A stretch of 64,000 nt of DNA from Bacillota bacterium (GTDB lineage Bacteria; Bacillota; Dethiobacteria; DTU022; UBA8154). This document shows, one piece after another, positions 1 through 7,545 of the stretch (its first letter is position 1; the number at the start of each line of letters is the position of its first letter). The notes beneath the pieces are model-generated. The model worked only from the letters and a program-made list of their open reading frames with translations, was not told the DNA's origin and made no database searches. A program made the position numbers and the translations under genes. The stretch is from assembly GCA_012728375.1 (NCBI GenBank), contig JAAYFF010000041.1, positions 1-64,000 on the forward strand, in the 5' to 3' direction.

Positions 1-372
1 GGGCCTGTTTCTCTGATATCTAAGCTTTGCATCGCTTACACCTGTTAAATTATTTCTTTAATCATATAACAGGTAAAAGCAAAAGTCAAGGAAATATATG
101 AAAATTATACTAATTTTAAATAATTTTTTTTCATAAAATGCTGTTTTTCTAAATTCGCGAGAATGTTAAATTATAATTTTTTGATTTTAGGGGTGCGAAA
201 GATCAGATATAATAACATTTTCTCCAGCGTCAATATGCCTGCTCTTCCTTTTGCAACCTTAGAGTTAATCCATAAATCACTCTTTTTTAACCTTGCTTCC
301 ATGCTTTTAAGTGATATTCAAGTATTTTTGCTTTTAGTAAAGTAGCTAGAGACTTATATTGAGGGTTTTGCA
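1..372. other. AT-rich leader region without a convincing gene
   Basis: No gene is supported here. The stretch is AT-rich and holds an 8-bp inverted repeat (ACCTGTTA at 40-47, TAACAGGT at 67-74, loop of 19) that could be an operator or a weak hairpin, and one copy of an 84-bp direct repeat at 260-343. A 60-codon open frame from 163 runs through the repeat but has no ribosome binding site, and I do not call it. Confidence 0.5.
260..343 (+). repeat. 84-bp direct repeat, copy A
   Basis: This stretch aligns without gaps to 9212-9295, with 6 mismatches that I count by eye. The two copies have the same orientation and flank the methyltransferase-to-acyl-CoA-ligase block, about 8.9 kb apart. Both copies are open in the same frame and would encode a short hydrophobic segment. 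That suggests the two ends of one duplicated gene or element, but the mismatches are not biased to silent positions. It could be a remnant of an insertion sequence or the footprint of a duplication. Confidence 0.85.
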
Positions 373-1086
373 ATGGATGATTACCTGAGCGATCTTATCT
401 TCAGCCTTAACAGTGAACAAGTATATTTTTTTAAAAGCCTTGTTCGCACATACAATATAAAAACTGCACTCGATCTTACCCGCGGCAACAGCGATCTGGC
501 TGTCTTGATGGCAAAATGGGGTGTAGATGTTACCGTCCTGGGCAGCTCTTCGTACTCCGTCCGCAGACTGGAAGAAGGGAAAAAAAACGGATTGAAAATA
601 AATGTCATAAAGGGCGATATGAGAGATATTTACAAAATTTACAATAAAAGAAGCCATTTAACTATTTGTTTAAAAAACTCGCTTTCCAGATTGCTGAGCC
701 CTAAAGACATCCTGGGTACACTGGCACAAGTCTATTTAAACCTGGAGCCGGGGGGAATAATAGTTCTTCATACCCTCAATTATGAATATCTGGCAGGCCA
801 GGGAGACCTGCCTGTTTTTATTGCGGAAGAGTATGATCGCGATCTTGTCGTTAGATTATTTTTTGACATTAGTACTGACGGAAAGTATGCAAATCTAATT
901 TTTAAACGCTGTCTGGAAGAAGAAACTGTCTGTGAAATTACAATACCCGTCTTTCCCCTATCCAGAAAGAAGATTAATTTATGGCTGGCGGAATTGGGAT
1001 TTAAAAGAATTGAAAATTATTACTGGTTGGGACAAAAAAATAATGATGCAAATTTTCAATTAATTACAACAGCTTGTCGGCCTTGA
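373..1086 (+). CDS. class I SAM-dependent methyltransferase-like protein
   Basis: The 237-residue protein has the layout of a small Rossmann-fold methyltransferase. Residues 32-40 (ALDLTRGNS) sit where motif I normally lies, after an N-terminal helix, and residues near 126-136 (LEPGGIIVL) match the strand-4/5 region typical of the family. Motif I lacks the usual GxGxG, so SAM binding is not assured. The start at 373 has only a weak upstream GAGGG. It lies just after repeat copy A and 94 bp before the SDR gene on the same strand. No substrate can be named; a decayed or non-catalytic family member is an alternative. Confidence 0.6.
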   Translation: MDDYLSDLIFSLNSEQVYFFKSLVRTYNIKTALDLTRGNSDLAVLMAKWGVDVTVLGSSSYSVRRLEEGKKNGLKINVIKGDMRDIYKIYNKRSHLTICLKNSLSRLLSPKDILGTLAQVYLNLEPGGIIVLHTLNYEYLAGQGDLPVFIAEEYDRDLVVRLFFDISTDGKYANLIFKRCLEEETVCEITIPVFPLSRKKINLWLAELGFKRIENYYWLGQKNNDANFQLITTACRP

Positions 1087-1180
1087 ACTTTAATGAGTAC
1101 TCTATAGAGGAAAACAGGGATGGATGTAGAAATATACTAACTGAGGAGTGAAAGAAATCCAGGGAGGAGGTGACAAACAA

Positions 1181-1927
1181 GTGCGTTTAAAAGATAAGGT
1201 AATCCTTGTGACGGGGGCCAGAAAAGGGATTGGGGAAACAGTAGCTCTGGCCTTAGCCAAAGAAGGTGCGGACCTTGCTCTGGTAAGCCGGAGTATTCAG
1301 GCTGATTCTCCACTGGTAAATGAAATTAAAGCATTGGGGCGTAAAGTTTTTGTCCGGCAAGTTGATATCGGGGACAGGTCCCAAGTTTTTGCCATGGTAG
1401 ATGCTGTTTTGGATGAATTTGGAAGGATAGATGTGCTCTTCAACAACGCCGGGGTAAGTAAACCGGTGATGTTGTGGAATACAACCGAGGAAAATTGGAA
1501 TGAGATTATAAGGATTAACCTGTCCGGTACTTTCTTTTGCATCCAGGCAGTCGCTAAACCCATGATGGAACAAAAGAGCGGTTCAATTATTAACGTCTCT
1601 TCTGCCGCAGGTATTGTAGGGACTATTGGTCAAGTAAATTATACGGCAGCCAAAGGCGGCATTTATGCGATGACTAAATCAGTTGCCAAAGAGCTGGCTC
1701 GTTACGGAATCAGGGTTAACACGATCGTCCCCTTGGCCGAAACGGATATGACGGCAAAGATCGCCCACGATCCTAAATTTAAAGAAAAATATCTGGAAAG
1801 GATACCGCTTGGACGTTTTGCCAAACCGGAAGAAGTTGCTCCGGCTGTTATCTTTTTCGCGTCCGATGAGTCAAGCATTATTACAGGGCAGACGCTTTGT
1901 ATTGACGGCGGAATGGTAATGATGTAA
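1181..1927 (+). CDS. SDR-family NAD(P)-dependent oxidoreductase
   Basis: This is a short-chain dehydrogenase/reductase of 248 residues, the classical length. The cofactor motif TGxxxGIG is at 11-18, NNAG at 88-91, the catalytic Ser at 140/141 and YxxxK at Tyr154/Lys158. The GTG at 1181 is chosen because GGAGGAGGTGA ends eight bases upstream; an in-frame GTG at 1148 lies before that site and is not used. The gene precedes a thiolase and a DUF35 protein in one tight run, so oxidation of a 3-hydroxyacyl-CoA (or a branched equivalent) before thiolytic cleavage is the likely job. This is inferred from context; FabG-like reductase activity is the alternative. Confidence 0.85.
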   Translation: MRLKDKVILVTGARKGIGETVALALAKEGADLALVSRSIQADSPLVNEIKALGRKVFVRQVDIGDRSQVFAMVDAVLDEFGRIDVLFNNAGVSKPVMLWNTTEENWNEIIRINLSGTFFCIQAVAKPMMEQKSGSIINVSSAAGIVGTIGQVNYTAAKGGIYAMTKSVAKELARYGIRVNTIVPLAETDMTAKIAHDPKFKEKYLERIPLGRFAKPEEVAPAVIFFASDESSIITGQTLCIDGGMVMM

Positions 1928-1963
1928 AGTGAGGTATTTTTTAATACACAGGGAGGTTAAGCC

Positions 1964-3118
1964 ATGCCTAAAGATGTAGCTGTCATCGGCGTAGGGCAGA
2001 GTTATTTTGTCAGAGGCTATGAAGGTTCTATCAGGGAGTTGGCGTTTGATGCTTATAGCGAAGCGATGAAGGATGCCGGGATAGGACCGGAAGACGTTGA
2101 TGCTTCAGTGGTCTGCACTGCGCCGGAATATGATAAGCAACGCAGTCCTTCTGGACTTATTGCTGAGTATCTGGGATTAAACCCCCAGCCCACATTCGCG
2201 ATTGAGACGGTTTGTTCCGCGAGCACTACCGGGTTTAAGGTCGCTTATTCCATGATTAAATCAGGATTGCACGATATCGTCGTCGTCCTGGGTTTCCAAA
2301 AAATGTCGGAGATAACCTCGGCTGATTCGCAGGAACGGATGGGCCGCGGCGCGGATATTATGTGGGAATCCCCCTTCGGGACAATGATGCCTGCATATTA
2401 CGCCATGCACGCTCGTGCTCATTTTAGCAAATATGGCAGCACAGAAAAAGATCTGGCGTTAATCAGGGTTAAAGCAGCCACATATGGAAAATTAAATGAA
2501 AGGGCTGTTTTCCGTAAGGAAGTAGAGCTGGACCAGGTTTTAAATGCAGATGTTATCGCCAGCCCCTTAAAAGTATTTGACTGCTGTGCCAATGCTGACG
2601 GATCTTCCTGCATAATTCTGGCCAATGCCGATAGAGCCAAGGAAATTTGTAAGAAGCCCGTTTGGGTTTTGGGAATAGGGTCTGCAACCGCGCCGATGAC
2701 CATGACAGGGCGGGATTCACTGGCCGGTTTGGACGCTGCCCGGCAAGCAGCCAAGACCGCTTATGAAATGGCGGGTGTATCTCCTCAAGATATTGATGTG
2801 GCCGAGGTTCACGATTGCTTCACCATTGCCGAGCTAATGGCTTATGAAAACCTTGGATTTGCCGAACCAGGCAAGGGTATGGAATTAATCCAGAACGGCG
2901 AAACTTATCTCGGTGGAAAAATTCCGGTAAATGTCGACGGCGGCTTATTGTCCAAAGGGCATCCCATTGGTGCTACCGGGGGGTCTCAGCTTCGGACTAT
3001 CGTGCTGCAGCTCAGAGGTGAGGCCGGAGATATTCAGGTTCCGGGAGCGGAAATCGGCCTGGTCCATAATGTCGGCGGGGTTGGTATTTACGGCAATGTG
3101 GTCATATTGGGGAGGTAA
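1964..3118 (+). CDS. thiolase (SCP-x / acetyl-CoA acetyltransferase-like)
   Basis: The 384-residue thiolase-fold protein has nucleophilic Cys84 in VCSAS, a histidine in HDCF (about residue 280), the GHPIGATGG motif near residue 333 and the C-terminal HNVGG block. This is the short SCP-x-type branch, which in bacteria and archaea typically works with a separately encoded DUF35 OB-fold/zinc-ribbon partner. That partner follows immediately here. An AGGGAGG site precedes ATG 1964. Together with the upstream SDR it forms a beta-oxidation-like module. The arrangement resembles the thiolase-plus-DUF35 BbsAB of toluene-derived benzylsuccinate degradation, but the sequence alone does not identify the substrate. 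Confidence 0.88.
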   Translation: MPKDVAVIGVGQSYFVRGYEGSIRELAFDAYSEAMKDAGIGPEDVDASVVCTAPEYDKQRSPSGLIAEYLGLNPQPTFAIETVCSASTTGFKVAYSMIKSGLHDIVVVLGFQKMSEITSADSQERMGRGADIMWESPFGTMMPAYYAMHARAHFSKYGSTEKDLALIRVKAATYGKLNERAVFRKEVELDQVLNADVIASPLKVFDCCANADGSSCIILANADRAKEICKKPVWVLGIGSATAPMTMTGRDSLAGLDAARQAAKTAYEMAGVSPQDIDVAEVHDCFTIAELMAYENLGFAEPGKGMELIQNGETYLGGKIPVNVDGGLLSKGHPIGATGGSQLRTIVLQLRGEAGDIQVPGAEIGLVHNVGGVGIYGNVVILGR

Positions 3119-3123
3119 AAATA

Positions 3124-3534
3124 ATGGGATTTGAAAAATTTGGAGTAGTAAGTTTTACATCTCAGAGCAGGGCATCGGCTTTTGTTGACTACCTGGAAAA
3201 AGGAGAAGTAAGAGGGACAAAGTGCCGCTCGTGCGGGCGCGTCTTTTTCCCGCCTCGTGCAGACTGTTCCTGGTGCATGAAAAGTGATGTTGAGTGGGTT
3301 GAAATTAAAGGAGAGGGCACTCTCGTCAGCTACACCAAGGTCAACTATGGGCCGACAGGATTTGAAAAAGAGGTGCCCTATATCCTGGCGCTGGCAGATT
3401 TTAACGGAACCAAAGTTTTTGGGCGCTTTAATAAAGACGTTGCCGAAGACACTGTTAAAGTGGGGATGGCTGTCAAGGTTTCGCCTCTTAATCTTTCCGA
3501 AGGCAGAATTAGTTATGAGTTTTTGCCTGCTTAA
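3124..3534 (+). CDS. DUF35 OB-fold/zinc-ribbon acyl-CoA-binding partner of thiolase
   Basis: This 136-residue protein carries a rubredoxin-like zinc ribbon with Cys34, Cys37, Cys48 and Cys51, followed by an OB-fold (about residues 60-135). Members of this family bind SCP-x-type thiolases or HMG-CoA synthases and help bind the acyl-CoA. It starts five bases after the thiolase stop, the usual pairing, and is the last gene before the terminator at 3615. It is very likely non-catalytic and forms a complex with the preceding protein. Confidence 0.88.
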   Translation: MGFEKFGVVSFTSQSRASAFVDYLEKGEVRGTKCRSCGRVFFPPRADCSWCMKSDVEWVEIKGEGTLVSYTKVNYGPTGFEKEVPYILALADFNGTKVFGRFNKDVAEDTVKVGMAVKVSPLNLSEGRISYEFLPA

Positions 3535-3614
3535 AAAACAATATATATTAAAATAGACTTATAATTATAATATATTTCATTTTCTCTTTTAGTTTACTTA
3601 GCAAAAATTATTTC

Positions 3615-3640
3615 AGGGAAAGACATTTCCCTTTTTTTCT
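3615..3640 (+). terminator. intrinsic terminator after the SDR-thiolase-DUF35 genes
   Basis: A stem AGGGAAA (3615-3621) / TTTCCCT (3626-3632) with a four-base loop runs straight into a run of seven T. It ends the transcription unit and separates it from the amidohydrolase gene. Confidence 0.75.
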
Positions 3641-3736
3641 TATAAATATAATCATTTTTCTCCTTTTTCTGAACAATTGCTCCAATTGACAAGATAGTTG
3701 AAGAAATGACAAAAATCAAAAAAGGAGGTCAATTTA

Positions 3737-4570
3737 ATGACCGCGCCCATTATCGATTTTCATGTTCATACGGTTTACTATGAACAATACAATAGCAGTG
3801 CCATTGAATGGATTAAAAATAATCACGGAGAGGAGAAATGGGACAAAATATTTTCTCTATACCAGGATCCCGCGCATTTTTGTACTTACCTGCAGGAATG
3901 TGGAATTGATTATGCAGTAATTCTGGCAGAATTAAGCCCGGCAGCAACAGGGATATGCTCCAATGAGTATGTTCTAAAATTTTGCCAAGGTCACTCTTCT
4001 CTCATCCCTTTTGCCAGCATTAATCCATTTTTTTCAGTAGATATGGGCTCGGAGCTATTACGGCTTATAGATAAGGGTTTTCGGGGTTTAAAGATGTATC
4101 CCACGTACCAGCACTTTTATCCCAATGATAACACCTTATATCCTCTTTATGCCCAGGCAGAAAGGCTGCAAATCCCTGTTATGTTCCATACCGGTTCCTC
4201 CGTTTTTAGAGGTGCCAGATTAAAATATGGGGATCCATTATTTTTTGACGATGTGGCAGTTGATTTTCCCGAATTAAATATTATCCTTGTGCATGGCGGA
4301 AGAGGTTTTTGGTACGACCGGGCTTTTTTTCTCAGCCGGCTTCATAATAATGTTTACCTGGAAGTTGCCGGACTTCCTCCCCAAAAATTGTTGAGTTACT
4401 TTCCTGAATTGGAACGAATTGCAGATAAAGTGCTTTTTGGTTCGGATTGGCCCGGGTTGTCCGATTTGAAGAACAATATTAAAGCCATTAGAGAACTTTC
4501 TATTTCTGAAGAAGCAAAAGAAAAAATTTTGGGTGGCAATGCCGCCAAATTGCTTAAAATTGACTTTTAA
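3737..4570 (+). CDS. amidohydrolase-2 family metal-dependent hydrolase/decarboxylase
   Basis: The 277-residue TIM-barrel protein shows the amidohydrolase-2 (ACMSD-like) signature: HxH at His9/His11, His151 in FHTG, His186 in VHGGRG, and Asp237 in GSDWP. The family hydrolyses or decarboxylates cyclic and aromatic-derived acids, among other substrates. A strong AAGGAGG site precedes ATG 3737. It stands alone between a terminator and the T-box promoter, so its pathway link to the flanking acyl-CoA genes is only positional. A TTGACA lies at 3686-3691, but no good -10 follows at the right distance. Confidence 0.75.
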   Translation: MTAPIIDFHVHTVYYEQYNSSAIEWIKNNHGEEKWDKIFSLYQDPAHFCTYLQECGIDYAVILAELSPAATGICSNEYVLKFCQGHSSLIPFASINPFFSVDMGSELLRLIDKGFRGLKMYPTYQHFYPNDNTLYPLYAQAERLQIPVMFHTGSSVFRGARLKYGDPLFFDDVAVDFPELNIILVHGGRGFWYDRAFFLSRLHNNVYLEVAGLPPQKLLSYFPELERIADKVLFGSDWPGLSDLKNNIKAIRELSISEEAKEKILGGNAAKLLKIDF

Positions 4571-4692
4571 CTTTATTACATCCTTAAGGGAATTGTACAC
4601 CTAAAAAGTAGGGGGTTGCTCAAGTTCAATTTACAGGCATCATATACATAAAGTGCTGTTCAAGATTTTCTTATTAAACTAAAAAATTTCTC

Positions 4693-4721
4693 TTGCATAT
4701 TATCTAAATTTATTATAGAAT
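4693..4721 (+). promoter_or_regulatory. sigma-A-type promoter for the T-box leader
   Basis: TTGCAT (4693-4698) and TAGAAT (4716-4721) are separated by 17 bases. The predicted start near 4728-4732 is just upstream of the T-box, as expected for a leader-controlled operon. Confidence 0.7.
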
Positions 4722-4740
4722 AGATTGCAAGCAAGTAAAT

Positions 4741-5040
4741 ATTGCCAGCGGCTATGAATGAGAAAAGTAGTCTGGGGGTACTTCCTACAGAGAGGCGGGA
4801 GCCAGAGGCTGTAAGCTCCTCCGGAAGGAACCAGGTGAAGTTCGCTCGGGAGCTTCCGATTGAAACCCCGGAGGGGGTAAGTAGGTCGTTGACGGGTTCT
4901 CTCCCGTTATCCTTGAGGAGGAATAAGGTGCCTTTTGGGCTACACCTTTGTTCCTTTTGCCAAAGAGGGCCTGGTATTTATACCGGTCAACTAGGGTGGT
5001 ACCGCGGAAGATAATCCGCCCCTTGAAGGGGCGGATTTTT
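4741..5040 (+). ncRNA. T-box leader, specifier read as UUC (phenylalanine)
   Basis: The conserved T-box AGGGTGGTACCGCGG is at 4993-5007, followed by a terminator hairpin (5013-5022 with 5028-5037) and a T run. Stem I is recognisable: AGTA at about 4767, AGAGAGG at 4789-4795, and CTTCC/GGAAG pairing (4781-4785 with 4823-4827). A stem-III-like hairpin is at 4892-4907. Aligning the 3' side of the specifier loop to the usual layout puts the specifier codon TTC at 4841-4843, followed by a purine. The TGGT of the antiterminator bulge fits a tRNA with discriminator A, which tRNA-Phe has. The family responds to uncharged tRNA by antitermination. The T-box call is firm; the Phe assignment is a manual reading. 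Confidence 0.92.
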
Positions 5041-5066
5041 TAACGTTCAGGCTTTTTTAAGCCGGG

Positions 5067-5112
5067 GTGTTTACTGCTTTCGTCCCTATGAATGCAGTAA
5101 ACACTTTTTTTT
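5067..5112 (+). terminator. second strong intrinsic terminator between T-box and iorA
   Basis: A perfect 11-bp stem GTGTTTACTGC (5067-5077) / GCAGTAAACAC (5094-5104) is followed by eight T. It lies after the T-box terminator and only 27 bases before the iorA start. No promoter is apparent between it and iorA, so transcription must pass this element as well. A smaller GGCTT/AAGCC hairpin (5050-5063) sits in between. Confidence 0.85.
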
Positions 5113-5138
5113 ATGAATAATTGGAAAGGGGAATAACA

Positions 5139-6896
5139 TTGAAGAAACTAATGACCGGCAACGAAGCCATAGCATACGGGGCTTACCTAAACGGAGTGCG
5201 TGTAGGTGCCGCCTATCCGGGCACCCCCAGTACGGAGATCATGGAAAATTTCGCCAAATATCCCGGAGTATACGCCGAATGGTCACCGAACGAAAAAGTA
5301 GCCTTGGACGTAGGGATCGGTGCCGCCTACGCCGGCACCAGGGCCCTCGTAGCCATGAAACACGTCGGCGTAAACGTCGCGGCTGACTCCCTCTTTTATG
5401 CCGTGTATACAGGGCTAAAAGGCGGACTTGTCCTGGTTACCTCCGACGATCCCGGCATGCACAGCTCCCAGAACGAACAAGACAACCGCAACTATGCCAA
5501 ATTTGCCAAACTCCCCATGCTTGAACCATCCGACAGCGAGGAAGCCAAACAATTTATCGGCTTGGCCCTTCAAATAAGTGAAACTTTTGACACGCCGGTT
5601 ATGCTGCGTACCGTAACCCGCCTGTCCCACTCATCATCACCCGTAGAAATATCGGACGTCACACCTGACCCGGCACCGGCAGACCCTCCCCTGTACGACA
5701 GAAACCCTCTTAAATTTGTTATGGTACCGGCCAATGCTCGCCACCGTCATCGCGTCGTAGAAGAGCGCCTTCAAAAAATTGCCCAATACGCCGAAGAAGC
5801 AGCCATCAATCGCATCGAACCCGGAGACGACAACCTGGGCATCATTGCCGCAGGCTCAGTGTACCAGTATGCGCGGGAAGTTTTTCCCCATGCTACCTTT
5901 CTAAAGCTTGGGATGGTATACCCCTTGCCTGAAAAACTTATTCGCGAATTTGCCTCCCGCGTTAAAACAATAATTGTCATCGAAGAACTCGATCCCTTTC
6001 TCCAAGAACAAATCAACCTCATGGGCATCCCGGCAAGAGGCAAAGACATCTTTCCCATTACCGGGGAATTCAGCCCTGCGCTCATTCGCCAATGCGCAGC
6101 CTCCGCGGGCATTATCCAAGCGCCGGCAGCCAGTGCGGAAGCCGCTGCAGCAGCCGCCACCGCCGCCGAGCTTCCCATACGCCCGCCCATCCTCTGCCCC
6201 GGCTGTGGCCACCGCGGCATGTTCCACGTTTTCCGCGAATCCGGAGCCCTCGTCCTCGGCGACATAGGATGCTACACCCTTGGCTATGCCCCGCCCCTCA
6301 GCGCCATGCACACCACCGGATGTATGGGAGCCAGCATAGGCGTTGCCCACGGCGTTGCCAAAGCCAAAGTAAAGGACCGTATTATCGCAGTAATAGGCGA
6401 TTCCACTTTCTTTCATTCCGGTATACACCCCCTCATCAACATACTCTACAACCAGAGCAACATAACCGTCGTCATTGCCGATAACAGCGTCACAGCCATG
6501 ACCGGCCATCAGCAGCACCCGGGCACCGGCATCACCCTGCAGCAAAAAACCACCCGGGCTATAAACCTCGAACAACTAGTGCGCAGCCTGGGCTTTCAAA
6601 AAGTAGATATCTGCGATCCCTATGACCTAAGCAATCTTGCCCAAACCCTCGAAGCCCACCTGGAAAGCAGCGAACCCTCGGTTATCATTGCCAGGCGACC
6701 CTGTGTCCTTTACACCAAACAAAAAAGTTCGCCCCCCCACGTAGATCCGGAACTCTGTGTCAACTGCGGAACCTGCTTGGAACTTGGCTGCTCGCCCCTC
6801 ATACAGCAGCAAGACTGCGTCTCAATCGATCCCGGCCTGTGCAACGGCTGCGGCCTCTGCGTCCAGGTTTGCCCTGCCGGAGCTATCAGCAAATAG
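5139..6896 (+). CDS. iorA: indolepyruvate:ferredoxin oxidoreductase alpha subunit
   Basis: IorA is the TPP-containing large subunit that interconverts aryl pyruvates (indole-, phenyl-, hydroxyphenylpyruvate) with aryl-acetyl-CoA and CO2, using ferredoxin. The 585-residue protein opens with the typical KKLMTGNEA, carries the CPGCGHR motif at about 353, and ends in two 4Fe-4S motifs (Cys540, 543, 546, 550 and a second set to about 580). TTG 5139 is chosen because GAAAGGGGA sits seven bases upstream; an in-frame TTG at 5121 precedes that site. It is cotranscribed with iorB and an acyl-CoA ligase behind the T-box. Base composition is unusual: one 60-base line at 6181 is 41/60 G+C, while many neighbours are near 45%. 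Confidence 0.95.
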   Translation: MKKLMTGNEAIAYGAYLNGVRVGAAYPGTPSTEIMENFAKYPGVYAEWSPNEKVALDVGIGAAYAGTRALVAMKHVGVNVAADSLFYAVYTGLKGGLVLVTSDDPGMHSSQNEQDNRNYAKFAKLPMLEPSDSEEAKQFIGLALQISETFDTPVMLRTVTRLSHSSSPVEISDVTPDPAPADPPLYDRNPLKFVMVPANARHRHRVVEERLQKIAQYAEEAAINRIEPGDDNLGIIAAGSVYQYAREVFPHATFLKLGMVYPLPEKLIREFASRVKTIIVIEELDPFLQEQINLMGIPARGKDIFPITGEFSPALIRQCAASAGIIQAPAASAEAAAAAATAAELPIRPPILCPGCGHRGMFHVFRESGALVLGDIGCYTLGYAPPLSAMHTTGCMGASIGVAHGVAKAKVKDRIIAVIGDSTFFHSGIHPLINILYNQSNITVVIADNSVTAMTGHQQHPGTGITLQQKTTRAINLEQLVRSLGFQKVDICDPYDLSNLAQTLEAHLESSEPSVIIARRPCVLYTKQKSSPPHVDPELCVNCGTCLELGCSPLIQQQDCVSIDPGLCNGCGLCVQVCPAGAISK

Positions 6897-6929
6897 AAAC
6901 AAACTAAAAAAAGGAGGAGGCCCTTCAAA

Positions 6930-7517
6930 ATGAAAAAAACAGACATCTTAATGGCGGGAGTAGGTGGCCAGGGCACCATCCTGGCCGGCAACATTCTGGC
7001 GCAAGTAGGCCTTAAGCTGGGATACGATGTCAAAAAATCAGAAGTACACGGCATGGCCCAGCGCGGAGGCACAGTCGAGAGCCATGTTCGCTGGGGAGAA
7101 AAAGTCTATGCCCCCCTGATTGAAGAGGGCCATGCGGACTACCTTTTGGGCTTTGAAATGCTCGAAGCAGCCCGCTGGCCTATATACCTGCAGGAGGGCT
7201 CCATTGCATTACTAAACCGTTACCGGATACCTCCCCCCTCAGTAAACCTCGGCAAAGCAAAATATCCTTCCGAAAAGGAGGTTGAATCCATTCTAAAAGC
7301 AGCCGGTGGCCGGGTAATTTGGGTTGACGGGACCGGTACCGCCGAAAAGCTGGGCAATCCTGCGGCCGCCGGGGTGGTCCTGTTGGGCGTGCTTTCCAAG
7401 ATGTTGGGCGGCGCAGAAGAAGTCTGGTTGGATGTTATCGGGAGCCTGGTGCCCGGAAAGTTTCTGGAGCTTAATGAGAAAGCGTTTCTGGCCGGTCGGG
7501 AATTTAATGTAGCGTAA
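6930..7517 (+). CDS. iorB: indolepyruvate:ferredoxin oxidoreductase beta subunit
   Basis: The 195-residue partner of IorA belongs to the pyruvate ferredoxin/flavodoxin oxidoreductase gamma-domain family. The signature GVGGQGT at about residues 10-16 and the MAQRGG block near 48 are clear. It starts 33 bases after iorA behind AAAGGAGGAGG. IorA and IorB together form the functional enzyme. Its cytoplasmic role is electron exchange with ferredoxin during oxidative decarboxylation or reductive carboxylation of aryl acids. Nothing is missing or truncated. Confidence 0.95.
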   Translation: MKKTDILMAGVGGQGTILAGNILAQVGLKLGYDVKKSEVHGMAQRGGTVESHVRWGEKVYAPLIEEGHADYLLGFEMLEAARWPIYLQEGSIALLNRYRIPPPSVNLGKAKYPSEKEVESILKAAGGRVIWVDGTGTAEKLGNPAAAGVVLLGVLSKMLGGAEEVWLDVIGSLVPGKFLELNEKAFLAGREFNVA

Positions 7518-7545
7518 CATTATTATCGAAGGAGGTTTGAAAAAA

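Noticed and set aside
163-345. A 60-codon frame at the left end, running through repeat copy A.
   Set aside because: No ribosome binding site, AT-rich start and a stop just after the repeat; reported as repeat only.
3686-3714. A promoter for the amidohydrolase gene from the TTGACA at 3686.
   Set aside because: The sequence at the expected -10 position (ACAAAA) does not match; no other spacing gives a good hexamer.
5901-6575. A 224-codon antisense open frame within iorA, with other long antisense and alternate frames there.
   Set aside because: They follow from the high G+C and codon bias of iorA, lack ribosome binding sites, and read as low-complexity or glycine-rich sequence.
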